Positions 15,891 to 24,180 of a stretch of DNA of 64,000 nucleotides are shown here, piece by piece (positions within the stretch are counted from its first letter, which is position 1; every line of letters begins with the position of its first letter). The translations under genes were made by a program, and so were the position numbers. The notes below the pieces were generated by a model. The model was not told the origin of the DNA and ran no database searches. It was given only the letters and a program-made list of their open reading frames with translations. The stretch covers positions 1-64,000 of the forward strand of contig NZ_NFJD01000002.1 of the NCBI RefSeq assembly GCF_002159705.1, given 5' to 3'. This DNA is from Elusimicrobium sp. An273. Lineage in GTDB: Bacteria; Elusimicrobiota; Elusimicrobia; Elusimicrobiales; Elusimicrobiaceae.

Positions 15891-17681
15891 TTATGCCTGC
15901 GGCGGAAGGGCAGGTTCCTGTTGTTCCACCATCGGGTTGTGATACACCCGTTCTTCGGCGCGCATGCCCAGGATGTTTTCGTTTACGCGCATGGCATAAT
16001 CGCCGATTCTTTCAAAGTTGTTTAAAATATCGGCGTAAGCGGTAATGGAATCGGGCGAGGCTTCCTGCCCGGCGTTGATGCGTTCGCGGCGGTCGCGCAG
16101 CAGGCGCTTGCGCAGGGCGTTTAGTTGCTCCTCGTCGTGAATGGCTTCGGCAAAGGTGCGTTCGGCCTGATCGTGCCACTGGCGGGTGGGCTGTTGGAAA
16201 TCCACCAGTACGCGGCGGGTGCGCTTGGTAATTTCTTTCGTCAGTTTGGCGATAATTTCCAAGTCGTTTACGTCCGCCTGGGCAAAGGGCTGTTTGGTGT
16301 GGAATTTTTCCAAAATGCGGGCGATTTTTTCGCCGCAGTCGCCCATGCGCTCAATGCTGTTAAGCACGTCAAAAAGCGAAAATGCCTGCGCCACCGCATG
16401 GCGCGAAAGGTTGCCGTGCGAAAGCGAAGTTAAATAGAGGTTGATTTTGTGTTCCAGCACGTCGGTCGTTTTTTCGGCTTCTTTTACGTCGTCAATCAGG
16501 CGTTGGAACATTTTTTCGTCGTCCACTTTTACGGCGTGGATGAGTTTATCGGTCATTTTGGTTACAAAGCTCATCATCCGTTCCACTTCTTTGCGCACCG
16601 CAATCAGCGCCAGTTCCGGCGTTTGCGTAAAGCGGGTGGAAAGGTAAATCAGTTCGTGTTCTTTTTTGTCTTCCCGTTTGGATTTGGGAATAATCAGATA
16701 CGTCAGCTTGGCCAGCTGGTTAATCAGCGGCAGCATCAGCATCGTGTTTAACACGTTAAACGTGGTGTGGAAGGCGGAAATGTGATACGGCAGCACGGCG
16801 GTAAGCACTTCGGTCTCCTTGGTATAAGGCGAGCCGGGCACCAGCCAGTCTACAAAGTGTACAAAGTGTTTGAAAATGCACGCTACCCAAAACACGCCAA
16901 TGACGTTGAACAGGAAATGGCCCAGCGCCGCGCGGCGTGCGTTTTTGCTGGCGCCGATGGCGGCCAGGTTGGCGGTAACGGTGGTGCCGATGTTTTCCCC
17001 CAGCACCAGCGCGCAGGAAGTAGGAAAATCAATAATCCCGGCGGCGGCGCAGGTAAGCGTCATGGCCATAACCGCGCTCGAAGACTGCAAAATAACCGTT
17101 AAAATCGTACCGCTGAAAATCAGGATCAACAGGTTAAAAAGATTATTGGGCTGAAAGCGGGAAATCCATGCCACGACTTGCGGGTTTTGGGCAAAGTCGG
17201 CGGGGATGGCGTTTTTCATAATATCCAATCCCAAGAACAAGAGCCCGAAGCCCACCATGGTTTCGCCGATGCGGCGCACGACGATAAACCGCGGAATAAA
17301 CTGGGCGAAAAAACCCACCGCAATGACCGGCAGCGCAAAAAGCGAAATTTGCATTTTAAACCCGAACAAGCTGACGATCCACGCCGTCATGGTGGTGCCG
17401 ATGTTGGCCCCGAAAATAACGCCTAGCGACTGGTGCAGCGTCAGCAGGCCGGCGCTGGCAAAGCCCACCACCATTACCGTGGTGGCGCTGGACGATTGAA
17501 TAATGCTGGTTACCAACGCACCGCAGGCGGTGGCCGCAAAGCGGTTCGTGGTGGCGATGCCCAAAAGCTGGCGCATTTTTTCGCCGGACACTTTTTGCAG
17601 GCCGTCGCTCATGATCTTCATACCGAACAGAAAAATAGCCAAGCCGCCTAAGAGGTTAAGCGTGTTTAGCAGGGTTGACAT
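15891..17681 (-). CDS. Na/Pi symporter (NptA/PNaS family) with C-terminal PhoU-like domain
   Basis: A 596-residue protein. The N-terminal ~310 residues form a membrane domain with the inverted-repeat signature QSSSA twice (QSSSATTVMVVG near 63 and QSSSAVMAMTL near 200), which binds phosphate and sodium. The C-terminal ~230 residues are helical and charged, like PhoU, and likely sense or gate transport. It is predicted to take up inorganic phosphate in the inner membrane. AAGGAGAA precedes the ATG. An AT-rich 27-bp palindrome (17767-17793) lies 86 bp upstream. Confidence 0.93.
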   Translation of the reverse strand: MSTLLNTLNLLGGLAIFLFGMKIMSDGLQKVSGEKMRQLLGIATTNRFAATACGALVTSIIQSSSATTVMVVGFASAGLLTLHQSLGVIFGANIGTTMTAWIVSLFGFKMQISLFALPVIAVGFFAQFIPRFIVVRRIGETMVGFGLLFLGLDIMKNAIPADFAQNPQVVAWISRFQPNNLFNLLILIFSGTILTVILQSSSAVMAMTLTCAAAGIIDFPTSCALVLGENIGTTVTANLAAIGASKNARRAALGHFLFNVIGVFWVACIFKHFVHFVDWLVPGSPYTKETEVLTAVLPYHISAFHTTFNVLNTMLMLPLINQLAKLTYLIIPKSKREDKKEHELIYLSTRFTQTPELALIAVRKEVERMMSFVTKMTDKLIHAVKVDDEKMFQRLIDDVKEAEKTTDVLEHKINLYLTSLSHGNLSRHAVAQAFSLFDVLNSIERMGDCGEKIARILEKFHTKQPFAQADVNDLEIIAKLTKEITKRTRRVLVDFQQPTRQWHDQAERTFAEAIHDEEQLNALRKRLLRDRRERINAGQEASPDSITAYADILNNFERIGDYAMRVNENILGMRAEERVYHNPMVEQQEPALPPQA

Positions 17682-17766
17682 AAGGGGTTCTCCTTAGTAA
17701 ATGAACTTAAAAAAAGAGAGAGCCCCAACACAGGGTTCCCTCCGTAACATGCGGCAAAATTTGATT

Positions 17767-17793
17767 CTTTGCAACTTTTAAAAGATTGCAAAG
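17767..17793. promoter_or_regulatory. 27-bp palindrome upstream of the Na/Pi symporter (operator candidate)
   Basis: CTTTGCAA (17767-17774) and TTGCAAAG (17786-17793) flank a central CTTTTAAAAG that is itself a palindrome, giving a nearly perfect dyad. It is not GC-rich and has no following T-run, so a terminator is unlikely. The location fits an operator for the phosphate transporter, but no cognate regulator is visible. Confidence 0.5.
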
Positions 17794-17835
17794 GACGGTG
17801 TATGCAAGAACTGTCGTAAGCGTATCGGTGCATAG

Positions 17836-18978
17836 TTATTTGGACATTTTAATGCTTTGTCCTTCGTTTCCTTCCTCGTTTTTGGACGTTTTTTCTTCTT
17901 CTTTTTTCGTCCACATTTTTCTGTTTTCTTCTATTTGTTTTGCCATTTCGTCATCAAACAAAATCGTGGGCATGCGGTCTTCTTCCGTATACTGCACCAC
18001 ATCGTTGGCCTGCGGCTGGTAGACCTGCTCCAAGTGTTGTTGGACTTCTTTTTCGTCGGTTACGGTTTTAACCGAAGCTTTGGTGACCTGAATTTGGGCC
18101 GCTTCCTGCGGGGTAACAATTTTTCCAACTCCGGGCGGAAGCACGTTGTTGTCCTCTCCAAAGACCTGAGTGGTTTGCGAGGTAATCTGCGTTTGGGCCT
18201 CAGGGGTAAAAGAGTCGCGGTTTTCACCGTAGTCGCAATTTAAGAAAAAGAGCAGAAAAGTGGCAAAAGCCCAGCAGCCTACGGCCATTATAATAAAGAA
18301 ACACCCGGCCCCCACCGCATACCAGCCCGGCGTAAGCGCGGCTAGGTTAAAACTGTCCGCAAAATGAAGCGGAATAATTACATAAAGGGCCCGCAGAATA
18401 CCGAGGGAACAGAGCACCGGCAAGGCCGTGCAGACAAGCAGCACGAACATGGTTTTAAAGAAGGCTTTTATCCCCCGCGTCATTTCCCAGCTGTAAATAA
18501 TGGCTTTTACGGGGCCTTGGGCGCGCAGCGCGATAGCGGGGATGGCAAAACAAAGCCGAACCGATACAAAAAAGGCAAGTAAGCTTACCAGTATCTGGCC
18601 TGCATTTTGGAGATACTTAAGCATGGGCAGCAGTATCAGAATAGCCAGTACGCAAGCCACCCCCAGCAACAGGTTAAAAAGCAGCAGGTAAAAACAGGGA
18701 ATGACCGATGCAGAAAGCGAGTTGGAAAAAGATTCGCCGAAGTTATCGGCTTTTGCCGCCAGTACGCGCCACAACAGCACCACCAAAAAGGAAGACGCCA
18801 ACACATTAAACAGCTTAATCAAGATAGGCGAGATGTTAAAATGAGGCAGCCACCACGGCAAGGAATTTAATGCCAATGCAATGATAATGTAGACGAACAG
18901 CACCGTACCGGCGCGGTTTACCAAGCGGAGCCCTTCCAAGAGCAATTTAAAAATGTTTTGTTTTTCTCTTAAGTTCAT
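17836..18978 (-). CDS. Polytopic membrane protein with acidic/basic C-terminal tail, function unknown
   Basis: A 380-residue protein. The first ~250 residues contain about six hydrophobic helices; they include LRLVNRAGTVLFVYIII and a pair ending near FLLFFLNCDYG. The last ~130 residues are hydrophilic, Gln/Thr/Glu rich, and end in a Lys/Glu-rich tail (KKEEEKTSKNEEG), so the C-terminus is likely cytoplasmic. The layout recalls DUF4013-like or 'glycerophosphoryl diester phosphodiesterase membrane domain' proteins, but I cannot assign a family. Two TATA-like boxes lie upstream and AAAGGG precedes the ATG. Confidence 0.75.
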   Translation of the reverse strand: MNLREKQNIFKLLLEGLRLVNRAGTVLFVYIIIALALNSLPWWLPHFNISPILIKLFNVLASSFLVVLLWRVLAAKADNFGESFSNSLSASVIPCFYLLLFNLLLGVACVLAILILLPMLKYLQNAGQILVSLLAFFVSVRLCFAIPAIALRAQGPVKAIIYSWEMTRGIKAFFKTMFVLLVCTALPVLCSLGILRALYVIIPLHFADSFNLAALTPGWYAVGAGCFFIIMAVGCWAFATFLLFFLNCDYGENRDSFTPEAQTQITSQTTQVFGEDNNVLPPGVGKIVTPQEAAQIQVTKASVKTVTDEKEVQQHLEQVYQPQANDVVQYTEEDRMPTILFDDEMAKQIEENRKMWTKKEEEKTSKNEEGNEGQSIKMSK

Positions 18979-19039
18979 GTAAACCCTTTACTCTATACAC
19001 CCAACATTATAGCAAAACGCGCGTACGTGCGCGCGAAAA

Positions 19040-20230
19040 TTAAAAAAGTTTTTCAAGCGCCTTGGCGGCGGCAAAACCGCTGCTCCACGCCCATTGCAAA
19101 TTAAATCCCCCCAGCCGGCCGGTAACGTCCAACAACTCTCCTATCACATACAGTCCCGGCACGTCGCGGGCTTCCAGCGTAGTGGGATTGATCGCCCGGG
19201 TGTCCACCCCTCCGGCAGTTACTTCGGCGCGGGTGTAGCCGGCGGTACCGGCGGGCACAAAGGTAAAATGGTTTAACGCTTGGGCGGCGGCTTGCAGCTG
19301 CGGACGGGGTGCGTTGGGCAAATCCCCCTCCCACGGGGCTAAGAGCGTTTTGGCCGTTTTGGCGGATAATTTTCCGTGCAGGGCCGCGGCAAAGGAATGA
19401 ACTTTGTTCTTCTGCGCATGCAGGTATTCCAGCGCATTAATGTGCGGCAAAAAGTCAATTTGCACGCTTTGGCCGGGTGTCCAGTAAAGCGAGGCTTGCA
19501 GCACGGCCGGGCCGCTGACGCCCTCGTGCGTAAACAGCAGCTGCCCTTCAAACGCGTGCTTACCGCAGGAAACGACCGCTGACAGACTGCTGCCCGCCAG
19601 TTGACGGAACCGGGCTTGCAGCGGCTTAGGAAACGTAAGCCCTACCAGCGCGGGGCGTGTTTCCACGACAGGGAGCCCAAATTTCTGCGCCATTTTAAAC
19701 CCAAAGTTGGACGCCCCCAGCGCCGGAAACGAAAGCCCCCCGCAGGCCAGCACCACGTGCTGTGCCCGAACAGGGCCTTCCGAGGTAACGACGGTAAACA
19801 GGCCGTTTTCCAAGCGTACGTCCAAGGCTTGGGTGTTGGGCAAAAACTGCGTGCCGGCGGCTTTGGCACGGCGCACCAGCATTTGCACAATCGGCACGGC
19901 GCCAAACGAAAACAACTGTCCGTCGGCGCGTTCTTCAAAGGGAAGATGCTCCGCGTGCAGCAAGTCCACAAAATCCTGCGGCGTAAAAGCCGCCAAGGCA
20001 TTTTTGCAGAAGTGTTTATTTTGGCTCAGGTAATCGGCCGCGGAAACAAAACGGTTGGAGAAGTTGCAGTTTCCCCCGCCGCTCACGCCCACTTTTACGC
20101 CGAATTTGGCGTTGCGGTCAATTAAAATTTTGGACTGGGCAAACGACCCCGCGCACATCAGGCCCGAGGCGCCCGCCCCGATGATAGCGGTATGAAAAAC
20201 CGTGTTTTTGAAGTCTTGCGGGGTGTTCAT
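19040..20230 (-). CDS. HI0933/YhiN-like FAD-dependent oxidoreductase (BaiN family)
   Basis: A 396-residue flavoprotein with N-terminal dinucleotide motif IIGAGASGLMCAG, the family motif GGGNCNFSN near residue 58, VLACGGLSFPALG near 160, and the C-terminal EVTAGGVDTRAI and GELLDVTGRLGGFNLQWAWSSG segments. The substrate is unknown; BaiN in gut clostridia has been tied to bile acid reduction, but that is not implied here. The ATG at 20230 is preferred over an upstream start because TATTCT lies 6 nt before it (leaderless pattern) and the longer version has unrelated residues. Confidence 0.88.
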   Translation of the reverse strand: MNTPQDFKNTVFHTAIIGAGASGLMCAGSFAQSKILIDRNAKFGVKVGVSGGGNCNFSNRFVSAADYLSQNKHFCKNALAAFTPQDFVDLLHAEHLPFEERADGQLFSFGAVPIVQMLVRRAKAAGTQFLPNTQALDVRLENGLFTVVTSEGPVRAQHVVLACGGLSFPALGASNFGFKMAQKFGLPVVETRPALVGLTFPKPLQARFRQLAGSSLSAVVSCGKHAFEGQLLFTHEGVSGPAVLQASLYWTPGQSVQIDFLPHINALEYLHAQKNKVHSFAAALHGKLSAKTAKTLLAPWEGDLPNAPRPQLQAAAQALNHFTFVPAGTAGYTRAEVTAGGVDTRAINPTTLEARDVPGLYVIGELLDVTGRLGGFNLQWAWSSGFAAAKALEKLF

Positions 20231-20290
20231 AAATATAGAATAGCAAAAAAGGCCTGTTTCCGCTTGGTGAAATTGATTCTTGCTCAGCAT

Positions 20291-20323
20291 AAAAAAGCCA
20301 GGCCCGCAAGGCCTGGCTTTTTA
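20291..20323 (-). terminator. Terminator of the Fe-ADH gene
   Basis: Arms AAAGCCAGGCC and GGCCTGGCTTT (20294-20304, 20310-20320), followed on the minus strand by TTT. It lies 14 bp after the stop at 20337 and upstream of the flavoprotein start. Confidence 0.88.
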
Positions 20324-20336
20324 ATAAAGAAGGGAG

Positions 20337-21512
20337 CTATTTGTAAGCTTCTTTCATAATTTGGATGGCTTCTTCGTGCGTCAACGAATGAACGTCCAGC
20401 GTAAATAACCCGCCCATTGTTTCTTTGGCGGTGGTGGCCAGCTTGTCCATTTCGTCGGCTTTTACGCCGTAGTCGCTCATTTTCAGGTTGTCCACGCCGC
20501 AGGCTTTTTGCAGTTTTTCCAGTGCGGCAATAAACGCTTGGGCGCGCTTTTCGGCCGGCAGGGAGCGGACGTCCTCGCCCATCGCCTGCGCCATATTGGC
20601 GTAGCGTTCGTCGGCCACTTTGCCCAGGAAGAACTTGTAGTACGGCAGCGAGATCATAATCAGCCCCGCCCCGTGCGGCAATTTGGGGTAATAGGCGCTT
20701 AAGGCGTGCTCCAGCGAGTGTTCACTGGTGCAGGAGGAAAAGGTTTCCACCATGCCGCCCAGCGTGTTGGCCAGTGCCACGTTGGCGCGCGCTTCCAGGT
20801 CGTTGCCGTCTTTTACGGCGCGCGGCAGGTATTTGGCAATCAGTTCAATGGCTTTCAAGGCAAGCGCGTCGGAAACGGGCGTAGCGATGTTGGCAATATA
20901 CCCTTCCGTGCAGTGAAACAGCGTGTCAAACCCTTGGTAAGCGGTCAAATGCGGCGGAACGGAGGTCATCAGTTCCGGGTCTACAATGGAAAGCGTCGGA
21001 AACGTAAAATCCCATCCGGTGCCGATTTTTTCGGGCCCGTTGGTAATCACCGTCCACGGGTCGGCTTCCGTACCGGTGCCGGCCGTGGTGGTAATGGCCA
21101 CAATGGGCAGAGCCCCTTCTTTGGGGAATTTGCCTTTGCCGGAGCCGGCGCTGATATAATCCCAATAATTGCCGGGGTTTTTGGCCATCACGGCAATGGA
21201 TTTGGAGGAATCAATGCTGCTTCCCCCGCCCAGGCCGATTACAAAATCACATCCTTCCTTGCGGGCCAGCTCCGCGCCTTCTGTGACGTGGGCCAAAATG
21301 GGGTTGGGCAGAATTTTGTCAAACACCACGCTCTCTACGCCTTGCTGCGCCAATAATTTTTGAACCCGTTCCAAATACCCGTACTTGCGCATGGACGTAC
21401 CGGCCGAAATCACAATCAGGGCTTTTTTGCCCGGCAGTTTGGCGGTGGCCAAATCGTTTAAGCGGCCGGCGCCAAATAAAATTTTAGTTGGCAAATAACA
21501 ATCAAATTTCAT
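20337..21512 (-). CDS. Iron-containing (type III) alcohol dehydrogenase
   Basis: A 391-residue cytoplasmic enzyme of the Fe-ADH family. It shows the NAD(P)-binding GGGSSIDSSKSIA near residue 95 and metal ligands in DTLFHCTEGY near 195 and SEHSLEHALSAYYPKLPHG near 262. Such enzymes reduce aldehydes to alcohols (ethanol, butanol or propanediol) to recycle NADH in fermentation; the substrate cannot be told from sequence. GGAGG precedes the ATG closely. Confidence 0.92.
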   Translation of the reverse strand: MKFDCYLPTKILFGAGRLNDLATAKLPGKKALIVISAGTSMRKYGYLERVQKLLAQQGVESVVFDKILPNPILAHVTEGAELARKEGCDFVIGLGGGSSIDSSKSIAVMAKNPGNYWDYISAGSGKGKFPKEGALPIVAITTTAGTGTEADPWTVITNGPEKIGTGWDFTFPTLSIVDPELMTSVPPHLTAYQGFDTLFHCTEGYIANIATPVSDALALKAIELIAKYLPRAVKDGNDLEARANVALANTLGGMVETFSSCTSEHSLEHALSAYYPKLPHGAGLIMISLPYYKFFLGKVADERYANMAQAMGEDVRSLPAEKRAQAFIAALEKLQKACGVDNLKMSDYGVKADEMDKLATTAKETMGGLFTLDVHSLTHEEAIQIMKEAYK

Positions 21513-21677
21513 ATTCCCTCCTGCAATTGTACGACTACGGTTATTATAACATTTTGAAAAGGCGCCTTTTGGCGGTCTTGTTGCTTGTTTTATGGTATGA
21601 TAAAGAAACGAAAAATAAAATCTGAAAAAAATCCGGTTTTTTTGTTCGCAAAATATGATATACTTTTATTAAGAATT

Positions 21678-21689
21678 ATTATTAATAAT
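21678..21689. promoter_or_regulatory. AT palindrome at the perR start (autoregulatory site candidate)
   Basis: The perfect 12-bp palindrome ATTATTAATAAT directly abuts the ATG of the Fur-family gene, within a longer AT-rich tract. Fur/PerR sites are AT-rich dyads and these regulators often repress themselves. A TATTAT here would also serve as -10, 7 nt from the ATG. Confidence 0.5.
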
Positions 21690-22151
21690 ATGAACCTCCA
21701 ACTAAACGAACAAAAAGAAGAACTTCAGAAACGGCTAAACCGCTTTGAAGCGCAATGCCGGGCAAAAGGCCTGCGCGTTACCGAGCAGCGGCGGGAAATT
21801 TTTTGCACGGTGGCGCAGTCGTGCGAGCACCCCAGTGCGGAAAAAGTTTTCCAGTCCGTGCGCAAGACCCTGCCCAATGTGTCGCTGGATACGGTGTACC
21901 GCACGTTGGCCTCGCTGGAGGATATGGATTTACTGATGCGGGTAGGGCTTTCGTCCAAGGCCCGCTTTGACGGGGATTTGCGTCCCCACTGCCACTTTGT
22001 CTGCACCCGCTGCGGCGAAGTGTACGATATCTTCCCGCAAACGGGCGACGCGCCCCTGCCGCTGCCTCGCGCGGCGCGGGAAATGGGCGAAGTAAAGCAG
22101 GTTAATTTGCAGCTTCGCGGAATTTGTAAAAAGTGCCAAGCCAAGAAATAA
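21690..22151 (+). CDS. perR: Fur-family regulator, PerR-type
   Basis: A 153-residue winged-helix repressor. The DNA-binding part includes [11 protein letters not shown] and the recognition helix region [13 protein letters not shown]. The structural zinc site is formed by CTRCG and CKKCQ. The regulatory site has Asp in RFDGD, HCH and YDI, the all-Asp pattern of peroxide-sensing PerR rather than Fur. The ATG at 21690 is chosen from family length; a longer reading adds an atypical AT-rich leader. It is followed 31 bp later by rubrerythrin, a classical PerR target, supporting a peroxide-response operon. Confidence 0.85.
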   Translation: MNLQLNEQKEELQKRLNRFEAQCRAKGLRVTEQRREIFCTVAQSCEHPSAEKVFQSVRKTLPNVSLDTVYRTLASLEDMDLLMRVGLSSKARFDGDLRPHCHFVCTRCGEVYDIFPQTGDAPLPLPRAAREMGEVKQVNLQLRGICKKCQAKK

Positions 22152-22182
22152 GGCGCTTATGGGTAAGAAAACAGGAGAAACT

Positions 22183-22722
22183 ATGGAACTCAAAGGATCT
22201 AAAACCGAAAAAAACTTAATGGCGGCTTTTGCGGGTGAATCGCAAGCTACCAATAAATACACCTATTATGCTTCCAAAGCCAAAAAAGAAGGCTTTGTGC
22301 AAATCAGCAAAATTTTTGAACAAACCGCCGGCAACGAACGCGAACACGCCAAATTGTGGTTCAAAGCCTTGCACGATAACGACATTCCGACCACGGCCGA
22401 AAACCTGTTGGATGCCGCCAACGGCGAAAACTATGAATGGACGGATATGTATGCCACTTTTGCCAAAGAAGCCAAAGAAGAAGGCTTTGACAAACTGGCC
22501 TATCTGTTTGAAGCCGTGGGCAAAATTGAAAAAATGCACGAAGAACGCTACCGCAAGCTCCTGCACAATGTAGAAACGCAGGAAGTATTCAAAAAAGCCG
22601 GCATCGTCATGTGGGAATGCGCCAACTGCGGTCACATTCACATCGGCGAAAAAGCCCCCGAAGTGTGCCCCGTGTGCGCCCACCCGCAGGCTTATTTCAT
22701 GATTCACCCGGAAAACTATTAA
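22183..22722 (+). CDS. rbr: Rubrerythrin
   Basis: A 179-residue cytoplasmic peroxidase of anaerobes. The N-terminal ferritin-like diiron domain has [16 protein letters not shown] and [11 protein letters not shown]. The C-terminal rubredoxin-like domain (about 145-179) has CANCGH and CPVCAHP for one iron. It reduces hydrogen peroxide using rubredoxin electrons. The start at 22183 has AGGAGA 7 bp upstream; an upstream ATG lacks this. Second gene of the perR operon. Confidence 0.95.
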   Translation: MELKGSKTEKNLMAAFAGESQATNKYTYYASKAKKEGFVQISKIFEQTAGNEREHAKLWFKALHDNDIPTTAENLLDAANGENYEWTDMYATFAKEAKEEGFDKLAYLFEAVGKIEKMHEERYRKLLHNVETQEVFKKAGIVMWECANCGHIHIGEKAPEVCPVCAHPQAYFMIHPENY

Positions 22723-22745
22723 TTTGCCGGATGACTTTGATTTGC

Positions 22746-22776
22746 AAAAACCCCGCCGTTTGGCGGGGTTTTTTTA
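22746..22776 (+). terminator. Terminator of perR-rbr
   Basis: Arms AACCCCGCC (22749-22757) and GGCGGGGTT (22762-22770) followed by TTTTTT. The A-run on the left could let it end the convergent MFS transcript too. Confidence 0.9.
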
Positions 22777-22794
22777 TGCACAAATTTTGCCGCT

Positions 22795-24180
22795 TTAATC
22801 CCGCTTGGCCGATAGAATTCCCCCCGCCAGCGCCACCGCCGCGCCAAACCACATGGCGGCCTGATAGCCGTGCAAAAAGGCGGCGTCGGGGGCCGCTCCC
22901 CGGCTGATAAAAAGATTTTGCACCGCCGCATATACCGCCACGGAAAGGGCAATGCCCATAATCATTCCGGCGTTTCTGGCCAGCGCATTTACGCTGGAGA
23001 CGATGCCCAACTTGTTTTTGGGCGCCGCGCTGATGACGGTATTGTTGTTAGGCACCTGGAAAGTGCCCGAGCCGCAGCCTGCAATCAGCTGTGCCAGCGC
23101 AATGTAGAAGAAGGACGTTTCCCCGTCCATAAACGAGAACATCAGGGTGCCTGCAATCACCAGCCCCAGCCCAATGGTCGTAATCAGGCGGGCCGGATAT
23201 TTTTCGGACAGCAGCCCGCTGATCGGCGACGAAAGCGCCAGCGCCACCGGGAACGGCAAAATCAGCAGGCCCGTTTGCACCGGATCCAAATGTAAAATAT
23301 CGGCGGCGTAGAACGGGAATAAGACGGAATTGGTAAAAACCGCCATAAACCCCAGTACCGCCACCGCATATCCGTAGGAAATGGCGCGCACTTTAAAAAT
23401 GGACAGTCCGATAAAGGGCGTTTTGGAAACTCTTTCGCGGTAATAAAATAGCCCAAAGAACACGGCCGCCGTTGCAAACGCGCCTAAGATAATGGGCGCA
23501 TTCCAATGTTTGGACGGGCCGTCGTTTAGCGCATACAAGAAGGAAAAACAAGAAATTAAAAAGAATACCGCCCCCCACATATCCATACGCATTTTGCTCT
23601 TGGGGTTAAAGCGCGGAATGATTTGCAGGCCGCGCCAAATGCCAATGGCGCAGACGGGCAAATTGACCCAAAACACGCTGGGCCAGCCAAAGTGTTGGAT
23701 TAAAAAACCGCCTACGGCAGGCCCCGCCAAAGAGCCCAACGCCACCACGGCCCCGATGCCGCCGAGCGCGCGCCCGCGGTCTTTGCCGGAGAAGGCTTTT
23801 GCGATAATGGCCTGCGAGTTGGCCATCATGGCCGACGATCCCAGCCCCTGTACCGCGCGGGCGAAAATCATCATCGGCAGGCTGCCCGCCAGCGAGCATA
23901 AAATACTGCCGACGCCAAACACAAAAAAACCGCCCAAATATAATTTTTTGCGGCTGTAGAGATCGGAAAGTTTGCCGAATATCGGCAGAAAACACGTTAC
24001 CGCCAAGAGATAAATCGTAACGATAAACTGGATGTTTTCAATGTTGGCGTTAAACTGATTGGCAATAGACGGCAGCGCCACGTTGACGACGCCCCCGTCC
24101 AGCGTGCCCATAAAGGTGCCCGTTGCCGTAACGGTAAAAATCAGCCACTTGCGCGGCAGGTTAAGCAGTTGTTGACTCAT
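22795..24180 (-). CDS. DHA2-type MFS efflux transporter (copy 1)
   Basis: A 461-residue protein with about 14 membrane helices. It shows GTLDGGVVNVALPSI in helix 1, GKLSDLYSRKKLYLGG in the 2-3 loop and GRALGGIGAVVALGSLAGPAVGG in the motif C region, all typical of EmrB/QacA drug:proton antiporters. Substrate is unknown. It overlaps the upstream MFS gene by 20 bp and the two proteins are close paralogues, so they form a two-gene operon from a tandem duplication. No membrane-fusion (EmrA) partner is nearby. Confidence 0.9.
   Translation of the reverse strand: MSQQLLNLPRKWLIFTVTATGTFMGTLDGGVVNVALPSIANQFNANIENIQFIVTIYLLAVTCFLPIFGKLSDLYSRKKLYLGGFFVFGVGSILCSLAGSLPMMIFARAVQGLGSSAMMANSQAIIAKAFSGKDRGRALGGIGAVVALGSLAGPAVGGFLIQHFGWPSVFWVNLPVCAIGIWRGLQIIPRFNPKSKMRMDMWGAVFFLISCFSFLYALNDGPSKHWNAPIILGAFATAAVFFGLFYYRERVSKTPFIGLSIFKVRAISYGYAVAVLGFMAVFTNSVLFPFYAADILHLDPVQTGLLILPFPVALALSSPISGLLSEKYPARLITTIGLGLVIAGTLMFSFMDGETSFFYIALAQLIAGCGSGTFQVPNNNTVISAAPKNKLGIVSSVNALARNAGMIMGIALSVAVYAAVQNLFISRGAAPDAAFLHGYQAAMWFGAAVALAGGILSAKRD

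Noticed and set aside
21690-22151. Iron-responsive Fur
   Set aside because: The regulatory-site residues are of the all-Asp PerR pattern and the downstream gene is rubrerythrin, so PerR is the better call.
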